This document shows positions 7,971 to 16,103 of a stretch of DNA of 64,000 bases, piece after piece. Below the pieces are notes generated by a model that saw only the letters and a list, made by a program, of their open reading frames with translations, was not told the origin of the DNA and ran no database searches. The DNA comes from UBA1738 sp964388835. GTDB lineage: Bacteria > Bacillota > Clostridia > UBA1381. The stretch is from contig CAYMBZ010000001.1 in the NCBI GenBank assembly GCA_964388835.1, positions 1 to 64,000 on the forward strand. The letters run 5' to 3'. Position numbers and translations under genes: made by a program. Each line of letters starts with the position of its first letter. Positions within the stretch are counted from its first letter, which is position 1.

Positions 7971-8089
7971 CGGCACATGCGTAAAAAGCGGACGGTGTTT
8001 TGAAAACGGGTGAGCTCAGTGCTTTTTGCCCCCAAAGGGGCTAATTACCAAACTAATTCTCAAAAGGATGGGATATTTTATAAAAAATC

Positions 8090-8118
8090 TTGACACAGCG
8101 AATTGTTTGTGATATAAT
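8090..8118 (+). promoter_or_regulatory. Promoter of the lysine riboswitch-lysA unit
   Basis: TTGACA (8090-8095), 17 bases, TATAAT (8113-8118), a perfect consensus promoter about 12 bases before the aptamer. Confidence 0.88.
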
Positions 8119-8129
8119 GACAAACAGTG

Positions 8130-8299
8130 TATTGGTAGAGGTGCGCTTCGCAATCAGTACCCGGCGGATATAGCAGTGACAAATGTGATGCCGCCGTGCG
8201 GAAAGGTGCGGGTGCCGAGGACGGTCATGTCAAAGACCGCTCCGGCAAAGTGAAATAAGATTTGCTTTGCTGTCGCGCAGGGTGCGCGGAGAGCTATCC
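8130..8299 (+). promoter_or_regulatory. Lysine riboswitch (L box)
   Basis: The conserved elements occur in order: GGTAGAGGTGCG, AGTA, GGAAAGGTGCGGGTGCCGAGG, CCGGCA, then GCTGTCGCGCAGG and a closing CTATC that can pair with GGTAG. It lies between a consensus promoter and a terminator directly ahead of lysA. When lysine is bound, the downstream terminator should form. Confidence 0.95.
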
Positions 8300-8326
8300 G
8301 TTTTTTTGCTTTTGTTCAGAATTACA

Positions 8327-8358
8327 ATGATAGCCTGCCAACGGGCTGTCATTTTTTT
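8327..8358 (+). terminator. Lysine riboswitch terminator
   Basis: A 10-bp stem, ATGATAGCCT with GGGCTGTCAT (two G-U pairs), is followed by seven T. It lies between the lysine aptamer and the lysA ribosome site. Confidence 0.82.
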
Positions 8359-8398
8359 ATGCAATGCCCAAAACGATAACAGGTAGGAGGAATTAAAG

Positions 8399-9697
8399 GT
8401 GCATATTTGCAACAACATTGACACAAACGAAAAGGGAGTGCTGACGTTTGCGGGATTTGATACGTCGGAACTTGCCGAAAAATACGGTACGCCGCTTTAT
8501 TTGATGGATGAAAATAAAATCCGCGAAAAAATGCGTACCTACAAAAGAGCTATGGAAAAATATTTCGGAAACAGCTCCGAGCCGATTTATGCGAGCAAGG
8601 CGGCAAGCTTTAAACGAATATACAAAATAGCCGCGGAAGAGGATATCGGAATAGACGTTGTTTCAGGCGGCGAAATATATACCGCGCTTGCGGCGGGGTA
8701 CGACATCGGCAGAGCGTTTTTCCACGGAAACAACAAAACCGAGGATGAGATAGCCTTTGCTGTCAAAAACGGTATCGGATATTTTGTGGCGGATTCCTAC
8801 AGCGAGCTTGAGGCGATAAACGAAGCAGCGGAAAAGGAAGGAAAAATACAAAAGGTTCTTCTGCGCATAACGCCCGGAATAGATACGCACACAAACAAAA
8901 AGATTGCGACAGGTAATGTGGATTCAAAGTTCGGTATGGCGATTGCGACAGGTCAGGCACATGAATTTGTGGGCAAGGCGCTGGAATATAAGTCAATAGA
9001 ACTTTGCGGATATCACTGTCATGTGGGTTCTCAGGTATTTGATGCCGAAACCTTTATAGATGCTGTGGATATCATGATGGATTTCACGCTGGAGATAAAG
9101 GAAAAATACGGTTTTGAGCCTAAAATGCTTAATTTGGGTGGCGGATTCGGTGTACGCTATGTGGCTTCTCACCCCGAGCTGGATATTGAAAACAGTATCC
9201 GCGAGGTGGGTGAAGTAATGGATGTAAAATGCGCCGAGCTGGGACTTAAAAAGCCTAAAATTCTGATGGAGCCGGGAAGAAGCATTGTTGGGGATGCGGG
9301 CATGACCCTTTATACCGTGGGTACGGTTAAGCAGATTAAAAAGTTCAAAAATTATGTTGCAATTGACGGCGGCATGACCGACAACCCCAGATTTGCGCTT
9401 TATGATGCGGAGTATACTGTTATAAATGCAAAAAAAGCGAATATGCCGAAAAATTATCGCTGTACAATAGTCGGCAAGTGCTGTGAAAGCGGCGATATCA
9501 TTCAGGAAGATGTTCATATCGCAACTCCGGAAAAGGGCGATATAATAGCTGTTTTGACAACCGGCGCATACAACTATTCCATGGCTTCAAACTATAACAG
9601 AATACCCAAGCCGCCGGTGGTAATGCTGTCGGATAAGGGAGACAGCCTTGCGGTAAAGCGTGAAACATACGAAGATATCATACGAAATGATATATAA
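8399..9697 (+). CDS. lysA: Diaminopimelate decarboxylase
   Basis: LysA converts meso-diaminopimelate to lysine and CO2, the last step of the pathway. The 432-residue protein is a fold-type III PLP enzyme: an N-terminal barrel with the PLP lysine in YASKA (about residue 65), HGNNKT, the glycine loop GGGFG, EPGRSIV, and the C-terminal CCESGDII motif that supplies active-site residues from the partner subunit. The start is a GTG 8 bases after TAGGAGG. It is controlled by the lysine riboswitch and followed, under a separate promoter, by asd, dapA and dapB. Confidence 0.96.
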   Translation: MHICNNIDTNEKGVLTFAGFDTSELAEKYGTPLYLMDENKIREKMRTYKRAMEKYFGNSSEPIYASKAASFKRIYKIAAEEDIGIDVVSGGEIYTALAAGYDIGRAFFHGNNKTEDEIAFAVKNGIGYFVADSYSELEAINEAAEKEGKIQKVLLRITPGIDTHTNKKIATGNVDSKFGMAIATGQAHEFVGKALEYKSIELCGYHCHVGSQVFDAETFIDAVDIMMDFTLEIKEKYGFEPKMLNLGGGFGVRYVASHPELDIENSIREVGEVMDVKCAELGLKKPKILMEPGRSIVGDAGMTLYTVGTVKQIKKFKNYVAIDGGMTDNPRFALYDAEYTVINAKKANMPKNYRCTIVGKCCESGDIIQEDVHIATPEKGDIIAVLTTGAYNYSMASNYNRIPKPPVVMLSDKGDSLAVKRETYEDIIRNDI

Positions 9698-9712
9698 AAC
9701 GCCATATCGGTC

Positions 9713-9741
9713 TTGACATAAAATGTGTAAAATGATAATAT
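9713..9741 (+). promoter_or_regulatory. Promoter of asd-dapA-dapB
   Basis: TTGACA (9713-9718), 17 bases, TAATAT (9736-9741). A short GCCC/GGGC hairpin follows in the leader, but no riboswitch is visible, so only lysA is obviously lysine-controlled. Confidence 0.75.
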
Positions 9742-9793
9742 AAAAATAAAGGTAGGAAAGTTGCCCAAAGGGGCAGAGATTGGAGAGAGTACA

Positions 9794-10876
9794 ATGAAAG
9801 ATAATTATAATGTAGGAATTATAGGCGCAACCGGCATGGTAGGTCAGAGATTTATAGAATTGCTTGCAAATCATCCATGGTTCACGATAAAGGTTTTGGC
9901 GGCATCGGCAAGAAGTGCGGGAAAGACATACACCGAGGCTGTGGGAAACAAGTGGGCAATGGAAACCGAAATCCCGCAGACGGTTGCAAATATGGTAGTT
10001 ATGGACGCGGAAGCGGATGCGGAAAAAATTGTCGCAGAGGTTGATTTTGTTTTCTGCGCGGTTAATATGAAAAAAGAGGATATAAAGGCACTTGAAGAGA
10101 AGTATGCACGCCTTGAATGTCCGGTTGTTTCGAACAATTCGGCACACCGTCATACAGCGGATGTTCCAATGATTATTCCGGAGGTAAATCCGGAGCACCT
10201 TGAGGTTATTGAAGCGCAGAGAAAGCGCCTCGGCACAAAACGCGGATTTATCGCGGTTAAGTCAAACTGCTCGATTCAGAGCTATGTGCCGGCACTTCAT
10301 CCGCTTATGAAATATGGAATTACAAAGGTTTTGGCAACAACATATCAGGCGATTTCAGGCGCGGGAAAAACCTTTGAAACCTGGCCGGAAATGGTGGATA
10401 ATCTTATACCGTACATCGGCGGGGAGGAAGAAAAATCCGAGGTTGAACCGCTTAAGGTATGGGGCAAGGTGGAAAATGGTGAAATAGTTGATGCCGAGGA
10501 GCCGTCAATCACAACGCAGTGCCTGAGAGTACCTGTATCAAACGGACATACCGCGGCTGTGTTTGTAAGCTTTGAAAATACCCCCACAATCGAACAGATT
10601 AAAGAGGATTGGAAGAATTTCAAGGGCGAGCCGCAGGATTATGCTCTGCCACATGCACCTAAGCAGTTCCTGCACTATTTTGAGGAGAACGACCGACCTC
10701 AGGCAAAAGCGGACAGAATGCTTGAGGGCGGTATGGCTGTTTCAATCGGCAGACTTCGCCCCGACAAGCAGTATGATTATAAGTTTGTGTGCCTTTCACA
10801 CAATACGCTCCGCGGTGCCGCGGGGGGCGCACTGCTTTTGGCAGAGCTTCTCACTAAAAAGGGATATATGGATTGA
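9794..10876 (+). CDS. asd: Aspartate-semialdehyde dehydrogenase, archaeal/fungal-type
   Basis: Asd reduces aspartyl phosphate to aspartate semialdehyde with NADPH, the branch point to lysine, threonine and methionine. The 360-residue protein begins with the NADP-binding GATGMVGQRF, has the nucleophile Cys in SNCSIQ (about residue 160) and the catalytic His region in VSIGRLRPD. Features such as LLANHPWF, NLIPYIGGEEEKSE and SHNTLRGAAG resemble the fungal/archaeal Asd subclass rather than the E. coli type. The ATG follows GGAGAG; an upstream in-frame TTG at 9761 has no support. It heads the asd-dapA-dapB-SLOG operon. Confidence 0.94.
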   Translation: MKDNYNVGIIGATGMVGQRFIELLANHPWFTIKVLAASARSAGKTYTEAVGNKWAMETEIPQTVANMVVMDAEADAEKIVAEVDFVFCAVNMKKEDIKALEEKYARLECPVVSNNSAHRHTADVPMIIPEVNPEHLEVIEAQRKRLGTKRGFIAVKSNCSIQSYVPALHPLMKYGITKVLATTYQAISGAGKTFETWPEMVDNLIPYIGGEEEKSEVEPLKVWGKVENGEIVDAEEPSITTQCLRVPVSNGHTAAVFVSFENTPTIEQIKEDWKNFKGEPQDYALPHAPKQFLHYFEENDRPQAKADRMLEGGMAVSIGRLRPDKQYDYKFVCLSHNTLRGAAGGALLLAELLTKKGYMD

Positions 10877-10899
10877 TTTTTGAAAGGAATGGTTTGATT

Positions 10900-11790
10900 A
10901 TGAAAAAGCTGCCGTTTACCGGTTCGGGTGTTGCGCTGATAACTCCCTTTAATGCGGATGGAACGCCCAACTACGAAAAGTTGGACGAAATTTTGGAAAT
11001 GCATGTTAAAAACAAGACGGATGCAATAATTATATGCGGAACTACCGGGGAGGCTTCCACACTTCCGGATGATGTACATCTGGAGGTTATAAAGCACTGC
11101 GTAGATACAGTTTCGGGCAGAATTCCCGTAATTGCGGGAACGGGAAGTAATGATACCGAGCATGCTGTTGAGTTTTCGGCGGAGGCTGAAAAATACGGAT
11201 GTGACGGCGTTTTGTGTGTAACGCCGTATTACAACAAGGCTACGCAGAAAGGACTTATCGCACATTATAAGGCGGTTGCTGAGGCAATTTCGATTCCTAT
11301 GATTTTGTATAACGTACCGTCAAGAACGGGCGTAAATATTGCCGTAGACACGCTTAAGGAGCTTGCCAAGGTTGATAATATCGTAGCTATCAAGGAAGCG
11401 AGCGGAGATATCGGCTATGTGCTGAAGATAAAGCGCGAAGTACCTGAGTTGTATATATATTCCGGCAACGACGATATGATTGTGCCGGTTATGTCGGCAG
11501 GCGGAAAGGGAGTAATTTCGGTTGTGGCAAACATTCTTCCGGAGGAAACTCACAATATATGTGAATGCTACCTTGAGGGAAAGGTTGAAAAGGCGCTGGA
11601 GCTTCAGCTTGAAATGCTTGAGCTTATCAACAATTTGTTTATCGAGGTTAATCCGATACCGGTAAAGACCGCTATGAACATTCTCGGTTATGAGGTGGGA
11701 CCGCTTAAGCTTCCGCTTTGCGAAATGGAAGAGAAAAACTTGGAAGCTCTTAAAAAATCTTTGAAAGAATACGGTGTAAAAAAGCTGTAA
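10900..11790 (+). CDS. dapA: 4-hydroxy-tetrahydrodipicolinate synthase
   Basis: DapA condenses pyruvate with aspartate semialdehyde. The 296-residue TIM-barrel protein has GTTGEASTL (pyruvate-binding Thr pair), the catalytic Tyr in YYNKATQKGL, YNVPSRTGVN, and the Schiff-base lysine in AIKEASGD at about residue 163. The ATG at 10900 has AAAGGA 11 bases upstream; the frame is open further left without a better start. It lies between asd and dapB in one operon with short gaps. Confidence 0.96.
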   Translation: MKKLPFTGSGVALITPFNADGTPNYEKLDEILEMHVKNKTDAIIICGTTGEASTLPDDVHLEVIKHCVDTVSGRIPVIAGTGSNDTEHAVEFSAEAEKYGCDGVLCVTPYYNKATQKGLIAHYKAVAEAISIPMILYNVPSRTGVNIAVDTLKELAKVDNIVAIKEASGDIGYVLKIKREVPELYIYSGNDDMIVPVMSAGGKGVISVVANILPEETHNICECYLEGKVEKALELQLEMLELINNLFIEVNPIPVKTAMNILGYEVGPLKLPLCEMEEKNLEALKKSLKEYGVKKL

Positions 11791-11803
11791 GGGGATAAAA
11801 CCA

Positions 11804-12565
11804 ATGACGAATATTATTTTAAGCGGATGTAACGGAAAAATGGGCAGAGTAATAACTCGCCTTGCGGAAGAGGACAGCGAGTGCCGTATAACGGCGGGTA
11901 TCGACATAAATGATTTTTTGGAAAATGAATATCCGGTGTTTACCGATGCGGCATCCTGCGATGCGCAGGGGGATGTGATAATCGATTTTTCGCATCCGTC
12001 GGCTCTTTCGGGCGTTTTGGCACTGGCTCAAAAAAGAAATATTCCGATTATTGTTGCAACAACGGGACTTTCGGAGGAGCAGAAAGCGGAAATGACGAAA
12101 TCCGCTGAAAAAATCCCGGTATTTTTTTCCGCAAACATGAGTCTGGGTATCAATCTTTTGATTGCGCTTGCAAAAAAGGCAACAGCAATTTTGGAGGGAA
12201 ATTTTGATATCGAAATTCTGGAAAAGCACCATAATCAAAAAATAGATGCACCGAGTGGAACAGCACTTGCAATTGCGGATGGCATTTCCGAGGTGCTGAG
12301 CATCGCACCGGAATATGTTTATGACCGTCACAGCGTGCGCAAAAAGCGTACAAAGCGCGAGATTGGAATACATTCTGTTCGCGGCGGAAGTATTGTGGGC
12401 GAGCATGAGGTGATTTTTGCGGGTCAGGACGAGGTTATAACCCTTGCACATCAGGCAACCTCAAAGGAGGTTTTTGCGGTAGGCAGTATCAAGGCGGCAA
12501 AGTTCATTAAGGATAAGCCCGTCGGAATGTATGATATGAATGACCTTATCGGAGAGATGATATGA
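11804..12565 (+). CDS. dapB: 4-hydroxy-tetrahydrodipicolinate reductase
   Basis: DapB reduces the DapA product with NAD(P)H. The 253-residue protein has an N-terminal Rossmann motif SGCNGKMGRVI, the ATTGLSEEQ segment, and the active-site signature EKHHNQKIDAPSGTA that supplies the general acid His-His-Lys. It starts 13 bases after dapA behind AAGGGGA, and its stop overlaps the ATG of the SLOG gene (ATGA). The middle DAP steps (acyl, aminotransferase or dehydrogenase route) are not encoded here. Confidence 0.96.
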   Translation: MTNIILSGCNGKMGRVITRLAEEDSECRITAGIDINDFLENEYPVFTDAASCDAQGDVIIDFSHPSALSGVLALAQKRNIPIIVATTGLSEEQKAEMTKSAEKIPVFFSANMSLGINLLIALAKKATAILEGNFDIEILEKHHNQKIDAPSGTALAIADGISEVLSIAPEYVYDRHSVRKKRTKREIGIHSVRGGSIVGEHEVIFAGQDEVITLAHQATSKEVFAVGSIKAAKFIKDKPVGMYDMNDLIGEMI

Positions 12566-13050
12566 GCATTAACGAGCCTAAAACGTGTTTTTTTACGGGA
12601 CATCGTATAATAAGTGCGGCAAACAGGAGTCGGCTTACCGAGCTGTTGTTTTTGGAAATTGAAAATAAAATACGTGAAAATGTAACGGTTTTTATCGCCG
12701 GCGGTGCATTGGGATTTGATACGATGGCGGCGGAGGCGGTTATTCGAATGAGAAGCATATATGAAAATATACAGTTGCATCTTTATCTGCCGTGTACCGA
12801 CCAGGACTTGCGGTGGAGTGAACGCGACCGCGAAATATATGCCGCAATAAAGCAAGCGGCGGATAAAGTATGCTATATAAGCCGCAGAGAATATGAAAAG
12901 GGATGTATGAAAAAGCGCAACGCGGCAATGGTTTGTGCATCCTCATGCGGAATTGCGTATGTGGTGAACCGCTACAGTGGCTCGGCGCAAACCCTGGAAA
13001 TGGCAAAAACGCGGGGAACAAGTGTTATAAATCTTGCGGAATTTTTCTGA
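12562..13050 (+). CDS. SLOG-domain protein, DUF1273/YpsA-like
   Basis: The 162-residue protein follows the DUF1273/SLOG pattern: CFFTGHR near the start, FIAGGALGFDTMAAEAV in the middle, LPCTDQDLRW, and the late CMKKRNAAMV motif with a closing Rossmann-like strand. SLOG domains bind nucleotides or nucleotide-derived ligands, but the role of this subgroup is unknown. The gene is translationally coupled to dapB (ATGA overlap), which is an unusual place for it. A bidirectional terminator follows, so it ends the lysine operon. Confidence 0.82.
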   Translation: MSINEPKTCFFTGHRIISAANRSRLTELLFLEIENKIRENVTVFIAGGALGFDTMAAEAVIRMRSIYENIQLHLYLPCTDQDLRWSERDREIYAAIKQAADKVCYISRREYEKGCMKKRNAAMVCASSCGIAYVVNRYSGSAQTLEMAKTRGTSVINLAEFF

Positions 13051-13107
13051 AAATGGCACCATTTGATTTAGGCTGCAGATTGGATGTTTTTATCAAAATA
13101 AAATTTT

Positions 13108-13162
13108 AAGCCGAGCGGCGGATGTCGGATTAAGTTCTGACATTCCACAGCTCGGCTTTTTT
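13108..13162. terminator. Long hairpin terminator between convergent operons
   Basis: AAGCCGAGC (13108-13116) pairs with GCTCGGCTT (13150-13158) before a T run. An inner ATGTCGGA/TTCTGACAT stem extends it. A runs on the left let it act in both directions, ending the lysine operon and the facing SLH gene. Confidence 0.85.
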
Positions 13163-13172
13163 GATTTGCGTA

Positions 13173-16091
13173 CTATTTGTATGATGGCATTTTCAGCTTA
13201 TCCTGACCGCGAACTCCGAGGAGATGCGGAAAGGAATATCCGCGAAGTGCTGTGCTGCCCCAAGGTGCTTCACCGCTTTCGCTACATTCCCAGCCGAGAA
13301 CACCGCCTGCGGAAAGAGGCGCAAAATAGAAATCGGAGGTTTTTAAGATGTCCATACTCTTAATTTCGCCGCCGGCAACTGTTCCATAGACATGTTTTGA
13401 ATTAATCATGAGCAAATCCGAGCAGAAATTATCACCGGTTTCTCCGAAAGTTGAATTACCGATTATTGCACCTAAGCGTCCGTTGCCGTTTATTGACGGA
13501 TTAAGCGCGACGTTTTGCATTACAAAACCGTTTTCCGAATATCCGCAAATACCACCCGCGAACATCTCACCGATTGCGGTAACCGTGCCCGAGGAATATG
13601 TGTTTTGTACATTTGCTTCGGAGAGATATCCGCAAATACCTCCGGCATATCCCGAAATCGAGGAGGTGTAAATATCCGAGGCGGAAAAACAGTTATATAC
13701 AGCTGAATTTTGGGACAGCCCGCTTATTCCACCGATATATATGCTTTCACAGCTTTCGGTTGAAAGTGCGCCTAAGGAGAATGATTTGTAAATGTTGCCG
13801 CCCTCGTTAATTCCACATACACCGCCTACATATCCGGAGGCAGTTTTGGCTGAAATGCTTGAAGTTGCGGAAAAGGAGAAAATATCGCCGCCTATATTAT
13901 ACCCGGCGGCAGAACCCAATACGGCATTTTTGCTTTCACAGGATAAGGTTCCACGGTAGACGGAATTTGTGATAAGACCGCTGTTTTCGGCACAAATTCC
14001 GCCGGCGGTAACATTGTTGCTTTTTACCGAAATATCCATGTCGGAGGTGCAACCGTCGATTCTGCCGTGGTTTTCACCGCAGATTCCGCCGACATAGCCG
14101 CTTTTTTTTGTTTCGATTTTTCCGTCAACACTGCAATTCAGTATATATCCGTAGTTGCAGGCGGAAAGCACGCCGCCGGAGGCGGAGGGGGCGGCACTGA
14201 CACCGCTGAGCGTAAGATTGCGCAGGGTTCCGCCGGTAATGTTCGAGAACATTCCGGAGTCTCCTTTTAAGTGCAAATTGTATATGGTATATCCGTTCCC
14301 ATCGAGGCTTCCCGAAAAGCCGTCGCGGCAGATGGTTTTCCACGGTGTGCCGAGAGTAATATTTCCGGTCAGTATAAAATGCCCCGAGGGGTTTTCATCA
14401 ATTGCTCTGAGTTGAGCCGCACTTGATACGGGTGCGGGTGAATAAACGGTCTCGCCGGGGACGAGATAGGGCACGGGCGCGCTTTTCGGAGAAATCAGGC
14501 GGAAATTATCGGACGGCATGCGCCATTCGCCGGTATCAAAGCCCGCTTCTGCATAAAAATCACTGTCGCAAAGTTCATCCCATGATACATCGCCGCCGCT
14601 TGTATCAGAAGGATTTGGCTCTTGGTAAGGCTTGTTTGAATTAACATCCTTGTAGCAATAGGAATTAGATATTGTTCCGCCTTTTTGGTTGGAAGTGAGC
14701 CGCCCGCTTCGGGCAGAAAGCGTGTCATATATGGTCATGCAAGCGGAAATGCAGGAGGTTATGCTTCCACGGTTTATGCCACTTATTCCGCCGGTGTAAA
14801 GGTCTGCCGCGGTTATGGTTGAGGCGGCAATACTGCTGTTAATTCTGCCGTCATTTTGACCGCAAATACCGCCTGCGTATGAAGAGGAAGCAACCGAGTA
14901 AGGTGCCGCGGTGCAATTTGTTATATAGCCTGTGTTTTGACCGCAAATACCGCCTGCGGAGGCGCTGTATGAGGCGACCGTCCCCGAAACGGTGCAGTTC
15001 GATATACTTCCGCCGATGAGTTGACCAGCGATTATACCGGCATTTTTCTTGGTTTTGATATCCGCATGCACCGACAGATTTTTAACGGTTCCACCGGAAA
15101 TTTTTTTAAAAAGACCGGCATCTTCGCTTCCGTTGTCAATGACTATTCCGCTTATTTGATAGCCGCCGCCGTCAAAAGTACCGAAAAAGTCATCGATTCC
15201 GTCCCAATCGCCAACATCCTTTATATCGGCGCCGAGACGATAATGTTTGTCGGGTCTTGCGGAAATTTGCTCAAGCTGTTGAGCGGTGTATATAATATAC
15301 GGCATAGCCTCGCTTCCGTTTCCCGAAGCTATGGCAAATGGGCTGACATCCTTTAATACCGCCGTGCACTGCGTGATGTCGCCGGTTGAGACAGCTTTTA
15401 AGTAAATGTCATATTTATGCGAAAGAGACGCGCCGATTGAGGCGGATACCGCATTGCGGGTGTCGGAAATCTTGCACAGCTCGGAAAAATTACCCGAAGC
15501 GGGCGTGTCATTTTCTGAAAGAGAATAATATACGGTGCAAGGCTTGTTTGTTTTTATATCGATTGAAATACGGTTAAAGAGTCCATCGTGAGAAAGACGC
15601 GGATAACCGTTTATAAAACGAAGCAAAGACGTGCTTTGCATGTCATAGTCAAACATTGTCTTTAAAATCTCGCCTTTGGTAACGTAGCTTGAGGGCTTAT
15701 CTTGAGATATGACAACAGCCGTATCAAAGGCACGGGACAGAACCGATTGTGCGTCAACAAGGGTAATAAGCTCATTTGGGTGCGCATTTTTGTCGGCATA
15801 ACCCGAAATCAATCCGTAATGGTATGCCGCAGAGAATGAGGGCTCATACCACGCATCTCGGCTTATATCGGGAAAAACGTTCATTCCGCCGCTTATATTC
15901 AAAAAACGTGTAAGCATAGAGACAAATTCCGCACGAGTGGCGAATTTATCCGCGCCGATATTTCCGTTTTCGTCGCCGGAGACAATGCCCTCCGAAAGTG
16001 CGGCTTGTACATAATCCGAAATGGGTGATTGCGCCGAAATGGCGGGCGTAAGCATTATTGCCGAAAGAAGCATGCATAAAATTTTTTTCAC
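13173..16091 (-). CDS. SLH-domain surface protein with GLUG-motif repeats
   Basis: The 972-residue secreted protein has a signal peptide (cleavage near AISA/QS, about residue 20), two clear S-layer homology segments at roughly 23-65 and 70-115 (FPDISRDAWYEPSF, GLISGYAD), and a weaker third. It then has two blocks of GLUG-type repeats, about 270-480 and 560-950, with units such as GGICGQN.G.I.NC; these are expected to form a beta-helix. The SLH region should anchor it to cell wall polymer, while the repeats project outward. It starts with GTG 7 bases after GGGAGGTG, 12 bases past the cardiolipin synthase stop, so it is the last gene of that operon. The ligand or partner is unknown. Confidence 0.85.
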   Translation of the reverse strand: MKKILCMLLSAIMLTPAISAQSPISDYVQAALSEGIVSGDENGNIGADKFATRAEFVSMLTRFLNISGGMNVFPDISRDAWYEPSFSAAYHYGLISGYADKNAHPNELITLVDAQSVLSRAFDTAVVISQDKPSSYVTKGEILKTMFDYDMQSTSLLRFINGYPRLSHDGLFNRISIDIKTNKPCTVYYSLSENDTPASGNFSELCKISDTRNAVSASIGASLSHKYDIYLKAVSTGDITQCTAVLKDVSPFAIASGNGSEAMPYIIYTAQQLEQISARPDKHYRLGADIKDVGDWDGIDDFFGTFDGGGYQISGIVIDNGSEDAGLFKKISGGTVKNLSVHADIKTKKNAGIIAGQLIGGSISNCTVSGTVASYSASAGGICGQNTGYITNCTAAPYSVASSSYAGGICGQNDGRINSSIAASTITAADLYTGGISGINRGSITSCISACMTIYDTLSARSGRLTSNQKGGTISNSYCYKDVNSNKPYQEPNPSDTSGGDVSWDELCDSDFYAEAGFDTGEWRMPSDNFRLISPKSAPVPYLVPGETVYSPAPVSSAAQLRAIDENPSGHFILTGNITLGTPWKTICRDGFSGSLDGNGYTIYNLHLKGDSGMFSNITGGTLRNLTLSGVSAAPSASGGVLSACNYGYILNCSVDGKIETKKSGYVGGICGENHGRIDGCTSDMDISVKSNNVTAGGICAENSGLITNSVYRGTLSCESKNAVLGSAAGYNIGGDIFSFSATSSISAKTASGYVGGVCGINEGGNIYKSFSLGALSTESCESIYIGGISGLSQNSAVYNCFSASDIYTSSISGYAGGICGYLSEANVQNTYSSGTVTAIGEMFAGGICGYSENGFVMQNVALNPSINGNGRLGAIIGNSTFGETGDNFCSDLLMINSKHVYGTVAGGEIKSMDILKTSDFYFAPLSAGGVLGWECSESGEAPWGSTALRGYSFPHLLGVRGQDKLKMPSYK

Positions 16092-16103
16092 AATTGCACC
16101 TCC

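Noticed and set aside
8028..8041. GCCCC/GGGGC hairpin after the LiaF-like gene as terminator
   Set aside because: Followed by TAATTACC with no T run on the plus strand; stem only 5 bp. Not supported as a terminator.
9587..10198. 203-codon minus-strand frame opposite lysA/asd
   Set aside because: It lies antisense to two confidently identified genes, has no family match and no start signals; a shadow of strong codon bias.
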